The translations under genes and the position numbers were made by a program. Below, in pieces: positions 10,501 through 19,980 of a DNA stretch of 64,000 nucleotides. The first letter of the stretch is position 1. Every line of letters starts with the position of its first letter. The notes under the pieces are model-generated. The model saw nothing but the letters and a program-made list of their open reading frames with translations, searched no databases and was not told the DNA's origin. This DNA comes from Apostichopus japonicus (lineage: Eukaryota; Echinodermata; Holothuroidea; Aspidochirotida; Stichopodidae), in NCBI RefSeq assembly GCF_037975245.1, contig NC_092572.1, positions 10,489,769 to 10,553,768 on the forward strand, given 5' to 3'.

Positions 10501-13500
10501 GTTACACATCTCTTTCCGTTGGTCTTTTAGGAATAACGCGGACGACTACAGATATTCCATCAGTGACAGTAACGATGGATTGACCTCCATCAGTATCCTG
10601 AACACCCCTAGGGTCAATAGCACAGTGGCTGGCACATACAGATGTGAATTCTCCAACAACCAGGGCAGTGCCTCTCAGACTATCCGGCTGGATGGTAAGT
10701 TTTCACGCACCACATAGACTAACTGGTAATCATGATAGAAGAGTAGGTTTAGAAGGGCTATGGTACCAACTCTGCACTCATCCCCTCCCCCTCACATATT
10801 TTCTATTTTCTGTTTTTTTTTTTCTTCCTATTTTTATGTTTGCTATCTATATATATTTATCATTGCATTCATGTAAATAGGACACAAATAACATTTAATC
10901 CATCTATCTGTCTGTCTATTTATCTAAATTCTCTTGCTATTAATTAAATACATATATATGCACATACATGTAAAGTGGAGAAACTATTGAGTAATACTTT
11001 GGTAGTTGATGTGGGACTTGACCTCCTGTATACCAACAAGGGTGTTTTGCTTGTCCATGGACCTGTTGGTGTGCATTTTCAAATGCTTGTCACTAACACC
11101 TGCGTAAGATACTAACTAACTAGTGATGCAAAAAATAAAGTAGTTACTTCTTTGTGGTAGCCAAAGATAAGTGTTGAGGGAAGGGTTCTCACACAAGCTT
11201 AATGACAGGTGTTAAAGAAGTGATAATTGTGCATCCATCCACCCTGGTCCACTTTAGTGCTTTATAACAAATGGGTCCCCCATATCTGTTCAGTACCCCC
11301 TTTGACCTGACTATTGTAGATATAGGATATCTATTAATCTTTGAAAGTTTACAAAAGTTGAATAGTTCTCCATAACATGTTGTTGCACTCACGGAACTCT
11401 TTATGTTGTGTTTATCAGTTTATCAAATCACACTCCCATGTGATGTACAGTACTTACTTTGAAAATCTTGGGCCACTATTCTGGGATTTCTGTAGCAGTT
11501 ATTACCAAGTGTTTTAATCTTTTTATCTGTTCTTAAAGTCTGTATAAATTTAATTAATACTTTATTTTCTTGTTTGTTTCACAGTTGGAGCTGCTTCTAA
11601 GCCAGGTGGGTTTTCAAATAATAAAGATGTAAAACTTATGTCCATGCTGTGCCCTTTCTCTAAGAGTCTATAGGGTTGCACCCCGTCCGACAGCAAAGAC
11701 CTGTTTGGGTATAAATGAAGCTTTGCATGGTCATGTAAAAGGTTCAGAGTAGCTGTGAAAAGTGTTTGATTTTACTGTTTTGTCAGGAAAAGACAGATGT
11801 GGCATTGGCTACTGTCTTTTAAGTTCCTTGTTGGAAGCACAGGAACCTGTGCAGGCATTGTTGATGTGTGTGTGTGTATGTTACACTTGCTTGGGTCCAC
11901 ATACCAATGGAATGATATATATTTCTCATAGTTGCTATGTAGATATGTATTATATTGGGAAGATGAGCCCTATCATTTTGGGATTTTTGGTGCAGACCTT
12001 ATGAATATTAATGAGGTTTTCGGGACAAAATGTAAAAATCTTAACATTGCAATAACTCTGCAATGTTAAGCCGGATCGAAACAAGACTTGGTATACAGTT
12101 GTTAGTTAATAGCTGGTGAATGTAGGGATAATTTGTTGTGGGACCATTTGGGTCCCAAGAAAGTTCCGGGCCTATTTTTGAGCTTGGTGAGACCAAATTT
12201 TATTCCTCCTCAAAATGCACTTTAGGGCCGAATTTAAAAAAAAGATGGTCCCATGATTGTTAACAGCCTGCTTATCTACTGTAAAAAAAAAAGACAAAAT
12301 TGTATAAAACATAAACGTTCTCTCGCTGTTTTAAGTATTATGAAATCCATTCATTCTATCACTGCTATGGCCATATTTTGCTCACAAGCCAGCGTGACAC
12401 ATGTAGTAGTGGAACCCATCCCAATGCAGGCAGTATACACATAGCCCTACTAAAGCAAGGTCACTTGCATTATTTACATAGCTTAATGGGCCCCTGGGTA
12501 AAAACAACCTCTAACAGTCACAATAAAGCTTGGAAAGTAGCACAAAACTATTATCATCATGTCCTACTTTAGAAACTATTACTGCCTACCTATTCCTCTT
12601 CTTCTTTACCATGTCTTTGGTGCCTGCAAATTTTTAGATTTTAGGTCACAAATGTTGATCAAATTTAGCTAATTGGAGATGATTAACAAATGTTTTCCAA
12701 TTCTTCCAATCCTTAGACGTGGGAGCGTCCCTAAGCGGTGCGCCACCTTTGTTTGCTGTTCTACAATCTCTTTTGACTTCGGTCCTGTTTGCTGTCGTCG
12801 CTATGAAGTTGTAATTGGAGGATGAAGACGGAATTACTGTAGTGTTAGGAGCGAAGCAGAAGAAGAAGAAAGGAAAATAGTCATATGTCATCTTGATATC
12901 TTTACCGTGCCTTAGGAAAATCAATCGGATTTGATTGAAGATTTAAGGTAAAACGTTTGAGACCAGCAGTTTGGGAATGTGTATTTTTTATAATGTAATA
13001 CCATGGCACCATGCACGACATGAAAATAGTCCAGCTCTTTTACCAGAGTATGTTCGTTTAATCAGAGCAAAGTCTAAACAAAAATCGATCTGGCGAAATG
13101 TAGCGCTAGGTGGTTTCCTCCCTAATCCCATGAAATTTGTTTATTCATATATAGTGGAGATGCAGCAAAAGTTAGAAATGTAACTTCAGACAGGCTTGAA
13201 ATTTCTCTAGAGACGACCAAAATTTCCTATTTGTTGGAAACTGTGTTTACCTCCAGATGAGGAAACCAATAATAATCTTTAGTCGTGAAATCTTTCATAT
13301 CAAAAGATGGTCTCATAAATCGAGCTTTTAATATTACTTGAAAGATGAAATTTTGTAAAGGCAAAGATATAAAATAACATTAGTTACTGTATATTGGATA
13401 ATTTTTTTTTTTTTTATCTACGCAGTTTATCAATTGCTGTTCAATGTCAATCCTTCCTTTGCTTGTAGACTTGCAGTAGTTACACTGCATTTGCATTTTT

Positions 13501-16500
13501 AGTGTCCTCTGCGTGGACCGTGTTCCGCTAACCCAGTCATTATCAAAGGTGTGATGTATTCAGCACGTAGGGCTTTCATAGGCAGCAGAAATAATGCTAC
13601 TAGTGGAAAATCAGCTTCTTATTTAGTGCTTCAGTTAGTTTAATATAATCTGAAATTTTACTCAGGAGAGAAAGAAATGAGATGCGATTGGGATTGGGAT
13701 TGGGAGAAAGGGGAGAGATTCGGTGACGGGGGTGGGGGGGGGGTACAGGGTGTGTGTGTATACTGGTAATCAGAAGATAGGTGTAGGAGGGGGAAGAATG
13801 TAGGGGAGGGGCGGGGGGGGGGGTTGAGGAGAGGAGAGGAGATGATTATCAGAGGTAATTGTACAGAAGGTTGGAAAGAAGTAGGTTGTGATGGGTTTGC
13901 TGAGGCTGAAAAAGTTTGGTAAAAAAATAATATTATTCTGGCTTTATCAAATAAGTAAGGGATTGCCAGGGTAGATGAGAGATACAGAGAATGTGACCAG
14001 AAGGACAGTGAAATAATATCCAAATTAGTGGCCTGAGAGTGCTGTCACTGAAAGAGACTGAAAGTTGCTGGAATACTGTAAATATCACTGTAGTATTTGT
14101 TTAATGCATAGTACTAAAAAAAGCATAACCTAGAGGGATTAGATCGAAACAGCCAAAATACTGATGCTTTGTATCTGGTCCCCATGGCAACCAGGTGATT
14201 TATTACATGTCATTGTAGTGTTTATGTCAATACTACAAGATTTAATATCAAGTCTGCTTATATTATAAATCAAGTTAAAACTATGTACGCTAGATTTGAT
14301 CTTTAGTCGTTCAACCATCAAATATGTGACAATTTGGGCGTTAAAGGGATATTCTGGTTGCAGACCAAAGTAAGGCTTTATGTTGGAGTTATAAATATAT
14401 CACACTGTTAGTTGAAACCCCATCTCAGTATCTTATTTGAAGTTGAGATGTCGTTGATTGAATGAAGCTATTTTGACTCGCTAAACCTCCAATTACTCAG
14501 GAAATTGTTAGTCTGTCATGCCATCAGAGGAAATGCTCTAAAAAGCTTTTACTAAGGATATTATAATACTATTATAAGGCTATTATATGCTATAATAAAA
14601 GCTATTATAAGGCTATTATAAAATCTATAATAAGGCTATTATAAAAGCTATTATAAGGTTTTTTGTTGATTTATCCTTGAAACCTCGATACATTTGGAAT
14701 GTTAGCTTGGCTCTTAATTTTCTCTGCAGTTAGAACTTCATCAAAAATGCAATTCATTTGTAGCAATATTAAATGATTTGAAATGTTATAAACAAATTTT
14801 CAGTTGAATTGCCCTGATGACATTCAAACTGTAGTTGCCAGATGCCTAAATTTACCAACAAATATCAAATCTGGGGGCAAAAATCGTATCTTTGCGACAC
14901 ACGAGGATGTGGTTTTGACCTAAAGATGTTCACAACAAAGTTTGTGCAATCTTACTAAGCAATCAACCGAAGCTACCAGGAAATCCTTTTGAACTCTGCT
15001 GACTGATGTACGAGAGGCTGACATTTTACTTACTTGTAATGAATTATTTTAAGTTACGCTGGATTATAGAGGCTCGTCATAACTTGCAGGTCTATTTCCT
15101 GCATTTTTTTCTTCCATTTTGTCGGCTCAAATTTTCCGCTTCCATCCATCCCTCGTTTCTTGGCTTCGGTAATGTTAGCCAAAGCAACAACAAGTCCCCG
15201 CTCCCAAGCATGTTTTAATTTCAGTTTTTAATTTTAACATTAATATTAAAACCTACCCTTGTCTGACAAAACTGAAACACTGCATTCATCACCCCCACAT
15301 TAGGTGCAGCTCCATGGGGGGGGGGTGTGGAAGTGTACACTCCTCTCCCTTTTCAACCTCACACAAAAACTTAAATGTTATTTAGCACAACCTTTTGCAT
15401 AGACCTTATTACAGACCTAACTTTTAGCCTAAGTATACCCTTGAATGTACCAGTTCTTCTGGCAAAGGACACCTAGCCCCCCCCCCCCTCCCCAGCTTCC
15501 ATGACCCCCAAATGCGCACAACCCCACATTCTTTAAATCCAGAATCTGCCCCTCCTCACTGCCAATCTAACCACAGATAAAGTAATTTCTCTCATTTCTG
15601 TAGATGTCTCACGTAGTCATTCCAATTTTTGTGATAAAAGGGAGCCACAATATAATCATGCTTTGTTAGTTTTTTTGTATCATTTTACCCAAGAGTAACT
15701 AAAAAGATGTACATATTTTTTGGCAATAAAATGTTGGTGATTTTTGTACAGAGTTCCTTTTTTTTTATGTCAGTTTTCATACTAACAAGATTATGATAAA
15801 GATTTTTATTCAGAAATATAGTTTGTATTCAACGATATTACTATTCATTAAAGAGGCTTGTATTCACTGCGCTGTATTCTTAATGCACTGTTACTGAAAC
15901 TCACTAACTTAACATTTATGTTAATTTTTTAATTTTTCTTATTTTGTTAATTGCAGTTATTGTATTCAGTTATTGGTACTTGATATACGAATTTTGTTTT
16001 CAGTCTAATCAATGATGCCAATTAGACAGGAAGTAGGTCAAGGGTCACTTTGGGAACTGGGGAAGAGAATCCTTGTGGCATGGGTATTTCAAAATGCAGT
16101 CATTATTCATGTATTGTAATATTGTTCAAATTGTTTTCAAAATATACATAAAATAAGTCATTCAAAATACACACTTGAAATCAATCATCAATTTTATTAT
16201 CATCCTATATCGATATTCTGCCACCTGAGTTGTGAAATGAAGTGTAAAGGATGACAAAAATAAAACATGTTGGGGAGGGGGGGGGGGGTGACAAGATCTC
16301 CTTCTTGAGCAGTTAGCCAAAGGAGTTGGGTTGAGGTGGGTCGGAGGGGTTGGGGGGGTCTCTTAAAATGAATTTTCATTGTATCTTGGATTGTGTTATC
16401 CAATTGCCTACAAACAATTCAATTAATAAAGGAAAGCAACAGTAAATGCCATAATTTGTAAATAAGGAAATGAGGTAATTATTTGCCATTAATTGTCGCA

Positions 16501-16793
16501 GTCAAAACGCACAGGTTTTCATGTTTTCTTTTTAAGAGAGATAATTCCTTAATAATTCTTTTCAACTTTTGTAGTCTATTATACAAAGAATATAGTATGT
16601 TGTTTTTCTTGCAGATGAGAGTAACTTCAATAAAATTGCTATCAGCATTTCTTGGCTTTTATGTTTTCTTTTGATTTCTCAGCGGGTACAGGGGAGGGGG
16701 AGGTTACCTATTTACCTTTCATTTTTTGGTTTCAATGATAATCGTAACCTATGCATTCATGCAGGCGGAGAGTGTGTGTGTTTGTGTATGTGA
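4491..16793 (+). CDS. Secreted or GPI/membrane-tethered three-Ig-domain protein, lachesin/IgLON-like; C-terminus tentative
   Basis: Supported exons: 4491-4545, 5633-5938, 8752-9042, 9865-10006, 10531-10694 and 11585-11605, plus a tentative last exon 16615-16793. Junctions are all phase 1 except within Ig3 (phase 2). Residues 1-18 or so form a signal peptide (M-F-L-K-S-F-L-T-A-F). Ig1 has Cys43, Trp56 and Cys102; Ig2 has Cys146, Trp158 and Cys198; Ig3 has Cys241, Trp257 and Cys303. Three Ig domains after a signal peptide, with A-P-I-V-T-V at the start of Ig3, is the layout of lachesin and vertebrate IgLON adhesion proteins, which are GPI-anchored neuronal or junctional molecules. That assignment rests on layout and motif feel, so another IgSF family is possible. 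Adhesion at the cell surface is the inferred role. The end after residue ~326 is uncertain. Confidence 0.75.
5633..5938 (+). CDS. Three-Ig gene exon 2, Ig domain 1 (V-like)
   Basis: The acceptor is CTCTTCCTCTTCAG and the donor GTAAGT; 306 nt, phase 1 to 1, so a full domain in one exon. Motifs are L-E-C-S-I, V-W-F-H-E, R-Y-R-V and D-R-G-R-W-E-C. The usual Tyr two residues before the second Cys is a Trp. Confidence 0.9.
6399..6764. mobile_element. Non-autonomous hAT-like element (366 bp)
   Basis: The left end CTGGGGTGGGCAACCT and the inverted right end AGGTTGCCCACCCCTG match over 16 bp with one difference. C-A/T-GGGGTGGGCAA ends followed by CGGCCCGC are typical of hAT elements. The 8-bp flanks (6391-6398 and 6765-6772) agree at about half of their positions, so any target duplication is eroded. 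No transposase frame. It sits in intron 2 of the three-Ig gene. Confidence 0.65.
7156..7215. repeat. Perfect 28-bp inverted repeat with 4-nt loop
   Basis: Arms 7156-7183 and 7188-7215 are exact reverse complements around ATGC. It sits in intron 2 of the three-Ig gene. It could be a small hairpin RNA source or the core of a fold-back element. Confidence 0.85.
7890..8545. repeat. Five-copy tandem satellite, ~141-151 bp period
   Basis: CCTGAAATTGATGTG recurs at 7906, 8057, 8208, 8351 and 8492, giving periods of 151, 151, 143 and 141 bp. The first copies are nearly identical and the last two diverge. Open frames within it are a by-product of the repetition. Confidence 0.9.
8752..9042 (+). CDS. 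Three-Ig gene exon 3, Ig domain 2
   Basis: The acceptor is CTGACTTTTGCAG and the donor GTGAGT; 291 nt, phase 1 to 1. Motifs are A-E-L-Y-C, G-D-P-T-P-V-V-T-W and N-G-K-Y-K-C-H-A-S-N, typical of I-set/C2 domains. GC content is clearly above the flanking intron. Confidence 0.9.
9130..9800. repeat. Pyrimidine-rich low-complexity stretch with ~80-bp degenerate units
   Basis: C/T-rich sequence with recurring CACCCA-TTTCACACAA-CCTCTC-CC blocks and runs of 8-12 C. It lies in intron 3 of the three-Ig gene. No gene is seen here. Confidence 0.6.
9865..10006 (+). CDS. Three-Ig gene exon 4, first half of Ig domain 3
   Basis: The acceptor is TTTATTCTTCAG and the donor GTAAGT. It starts A-P-I-V-T-V-H and contains H-I-G-C-M-A-S and V-S-W-F-K-G. 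It ends in phase 2, so the domain is split just after its core Trp. Confidence 0.85.
10531..10694 (+). CDS. Three-Ig gene exon 5, second half of Ig domain 3
   Basis: The acceptor is GGTCTTTTAG and the donor GTAAGT. It continues from exon 4 in frame with D-D-Y-R-Y-S-I-S-D and A-G-T-Y-R-C-E-F-S-N-N-Q-G, the C-terminal Ig signature. Confidence 0.88.
11585..11605 (+). CDS. Three-Ig gene exon 6, 21-nt microexon (or 3' end if unspliced)
   Basis: The acceptor is TTGTTTGTTTCACAG. It reads V-G-A-A-S-K-P in phase 1 up to a possible donor GTGGGT. If that donor is not used, the frame runs to TAG at 11671-11673, adding a short 29-residue tail and giving a secreted form. Confidence 0.5.
11674..16614. other. 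Long stretch without a recognised gene
   Basis: Either the last intron of the three-Ig gene or intergenic DNA. It contains a GC-richer patch at 12715-12850, G-rich runs at 13725-13830 (minus-strand C/T), a CTATTATAAGG repeat block near 14.6 kb and C-runs near 15.48 kb. No supported exon apart from the possible acceptor near 15956. Confidence 0.4.
14566..14658. repeat. Short tandem/palindromic TATTATAAGGC repeats
   Basis: CTATTATAAGG or close variants recur about six times in under 100 bp, with intervening inverted TATAATA words. Confidence 0.75.
16615..16793 (+). CDS. Possible last exon of the three-Ig gene, hydrophobic tail
   Basis: A strong acceptor (TTGTTTTTCTTGCAG) opens a phase 1 frame of 58 complete codons to TGA at 16791-16793. 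Its start reads D-E-S-N-F-N-K-I-A-I-S-I-S-W-L-L-C-F-L-L-I-S and is followed by basic residues, as expected for a membrane or GPI tail. The distance (5 kb) and the AT-rich surroundings make chance a real alternative. A second in-phase hydrophobic frame opens after an acceptor near 15956. Confidence 0.28.
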
Positions 16794-16794
16794 C

Positions 16795-17395
16795 GCCCTT
16801 GGCTCGTAAACACGATAACTCAACAATGGCAATTTGGATTGAAGTCATACTTGGTACATAGATGCGCCATACCAAGTAGAAGAAACCTATTGATTTTAGT
16901 GCTCATCACATGAATAATAATGAGGTCACCGGGTCAAATGTAAAAATCTTCAAATGCTAATAACTCTGCAACCAAAAGTCAGAATTTATTTTCACTTGGT
17001 ATTATAATGGTGGTAGATAGCAGGTACATTGTGATATATGTTCAAGTTGATACTATGCATATCTATAAGGAGGCAGGGCTTACGTTGATTTTCACTAAAA
17101 TAGCTTGTAAACACGGTAACTGAACAATGACAAGTTGGATTGAAGTCATACTTGGCACATATATGCGCCATAGTGAGTAGAAGAGCCCAATTGATTTTGG
17201 TGCTCGTCTCAAGAACATTAATGAGGTCACAGGGTCAAATGTAAACCTTTTCAGAATTGAATCATACTCTGTGTGAAGGTGTTGGTAGATAGCGGGTACA
17301 TGATAATTTATGTTCAATGTGATATTATGCACATTTATTAGGGGGCAGGGCTTGAGTTGATTTTTGCTAAAATAGCTTGTAAACATAGAAAGTTA
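16795..17395. repeat. ~300-bp element in two tandem copies plus a fragment
   Basis: Copies start near 16801 and 17102 (GCTCGTAAACACGATAACT / GCTTGTAAACACGGTAACT) and share GATTGAAGTCATACTTGG, GATGCGCCAT and AATGAGGTCACNGGGTCAAATG. A third start appears near 17372. A related but diverged piece lies at 12001-12120. Confidence 0.8.
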
Positions 17396-17901
17396 ACATA
17401 TTTAGTAGGTAGGTCGACAGTCAGTGAAAGAACCTTGCTGATCAATTTAGTCAACAATGACAAAAGCTTGGGATTATAATCTCAATTGGCAAGGAATCAC
17501 AATAAGACCACTGGCTTTCTGGTTCTGAAATGAAAGGCATGACAAAACCATTTGCTCTCATCACCCTGACTTACATGCACAATTCTGTTTGGTATTAATT
17601 TCACCATGCCAAGTCCACTTACCTACCTCTTCACTACTATCGCACTCTCATGTACTGTGTACAATGCTATTTGGTATTATACAACACCTAACTATATTCC
17701 GGCCATTTGATTGGTCAATTGCTCGTCGATTGCATGCAAAATCCGCTCTATTGCACTCTATGAAATAGAACCATGTGTTATACTTTTTGATAGCACTTTT
17801 TTCAATGGTAAGAGAGCAGAGAAACCTGTCTGTTCAAAACAATCTGTTGCATGAGTGCATTTTACATCCAATTATATCAAAATTTGAAGGTGTTGTATAA
17901 A

Positions 17902-18065
17902 ACAAATAATAAATGGTTTCCACAAGTGCAATAGTGCAAATATTTCATTCGTTGAAAGATGTAATTTGTTCCATTCAACTCGGCTGCGCCTCGTTGAATG
18001 GAACATTCCATCTTTCAACTTATGAAATATTTGCACTATTGCACTCATAACCATTTATTATTTGT
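17902..18065. mobile_element. Fold-back (MITE-like) element core with ~75-bp arms
   Basis: Left arm 17902-17980 and right arm 17991-18065 are imperfect reverse complements (ACAAATAATAAATGG, GCAATAGTGCAAATATTTCA, GTTGAAAGATG, TTCCATTCAAC), separated by a GC-rich centre (GGCTGCGCC). No coding capacity. Confidence 0.75.
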
Positions 18066-19649
18066 ATACTATTACCAAACGGAGTCCTCAAATCCACATA
18101 CCTACCAGATACTGTATACCAAACTCTTTGATACTTTAATCATAACTTACCCTTTAATACTACTTACATGCTACCTCACAAATATCACACCCCCATGTTC
18201 TAGGCACCATGCTATGTATGGTACTCTTGCCAAATTCTCAACTTACCTGCTACCTCACAACTGTCACATCCCCATGTTCTAGGCACCATGATACTGTTAC
18301 CTAATTCTTTACTTACCTGCTACCTCACATGCATAGCACCCTCACATACTGTGCAGTGTATACCATGTTGGTTAATTTATCAACTCTCTTCCTATCTTCA
18401 CATTTACATGTACACCTCCACACAAGCATTGCATTAACATCTATATAAAATCCATCATGTTGCACTTGAATTATTCTCTATTCCGAAATACTGCCCTCTC
18501 TATCACAGCAGAGGAGTACTCAATCAAGGAACTGAATTTTCTTCAGGCCATTAGTAATCACTACTATGGTACTAACATCGCAAAATAGCTACATTAACGT
18601 TAGTACCAACATTGTACCCACACAGCCTTTTCCCGCAATGCTGGGGGGGGGGGCTGGTGGTGAGTAATATGTGGTAATCAATCATGTTTGTTTTCAAAAT
18701 GCTTATTTCACATTTGGAGATACATACTACCATGTGTGCTAGTTATCTTGAGTACCATTGGCATGGTCAATTAATTTTGACTGGTGGGGGTCGGGACAAT
18801 GTACTTTCATTGCAAACACAGGACAACCCTGATTAATGGGACCTTATTGATTGGATGGTGTGGGTGGTGCTATATCCTTGGTTTTCTGTGAGAATGCTTT
18901 GGTTTCTGATGTTTGGGTTCCACTGGGCAGTCACACACCAAACACAGCTATATTGAATGGTTGTAAAACTGGTGATATGTGACATCTCAAATTCAAGCCA
19001 CTTGCTATGGCATCATCTCTGAAACTCTTTAACAGAACAAAAGAACTCTTAACAGAAGAAGAAGACAGTAAAATATTTCAGGTGCTGTATATATTTATTT
19101 GTAACCAGTGTTGAAAAAGGGGAATCCCAACATATTACTGTACGAATGGATGTCTTTATAACTTTAATACCGACAGACACATTAACCTCAGGCAAATAAA
19201 GTGTGTAAATTATATTGTGGGATGATGATGATGATAATGGTAAAAAAAAAAGTATCATAAAAAATGTTGCTACAGTTATATATTCCACCAATCCTCACCC
19301 TTCATATGAGCATTAAATAAATAAATTTATGAATATATCATTTTTGGTATCCTTAAACAAGTAAGAACTTTCAACAAGTCGTGAACACCCCCAGCCCCCC
19401 CCTTCCCCAACCCTCATGCTCCTCGCTGCTCATCTGTGCAGTATAACCAAGATATAAATACCTGAATTGCTCCTGGAGATCCACCGGAGCAAATGGTGAT
19501 GATGTTATCAATCAAACCTTCAATTTCGTTATGAATTCTTTTCTTTTGTCATCAAAATTATTTTTGTAAGAACTGTTCATTAAGGATCGTCAATATTGCT
19601 CCCAAAATATGCTAGATTATGAAATAATGGTCACCAATTTTCAAATTTC

Positions 19650-19722
19650 ATCTAGCATCTTACCACCAATATCATCTAGCATCTTACCATCTAGCATCTT
19701 ACCATCTAGCATCTTACCACCA
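19650..19722. repeat. ~15-bp tandem repeat (ATCTAGCATCTTACC)
   Basis: Four copies of ATCTAGCATCTTACC, two of them separated by CACCAATATC. Confidence 0.85.
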
Positions 19723-19844
19723 ATATGCACAACAATGAGCAGGCTAAGCATTTTCACTCAACAAATTTAAGGAGTCCTCAAATTATGAAGGCCAGAGGCT
19801 CAAGGAAAGTAATTTGGAAACAAAGTAGCAACTTTGTGGCCAAG

Positions 19845-19980
19845 ACTGCTGACCTTTAACCCTTTCATGATGCATTGAATATTCATAACATGATGGTATC
19901 TCTTAAATATGTGGCCAAGACTGCTGACCTTTAACCCCTCACTTTCATGATACTTTATATATTCATAACATGATGGTATA
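19845..19980. repeat. ~66-bp tandem duplication
   Basis: GTGGCCAAGACTGCTGACC followed by TTTAACCC...TTCATGAT...ATATTCATAACATGATGGTAT occurs twice, starting near 19846 and 19912. Confidence 0.8.

Noticed and set aside
10356-10530. Open frame upstream of three-Ig exon 5, including K-S-T-G-I-K-P-A-N and S-Y-K-D-A-Y-S-P
   Set aside because: No suitable acceptor in phase, and the Ig3 domain is complete without it when exon 4 joins exon 5 directly.
12646-12924. Minus-strand frame with N-K-G-G-A-P-L-R-D-A-P and W-K-N-W-K, considered as a DNA-binding or transposon fragment
   Set aside because: Cys and His spacing does not fit a zinc-binding domain and no neighbouring exons extend it.
19650-19722. 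Possible CRISPR-like array
   Set aside because: Units are adjacent or separated by the same short filler, without unique spacers; a plain tandem repeat in a eukaryotic genome.
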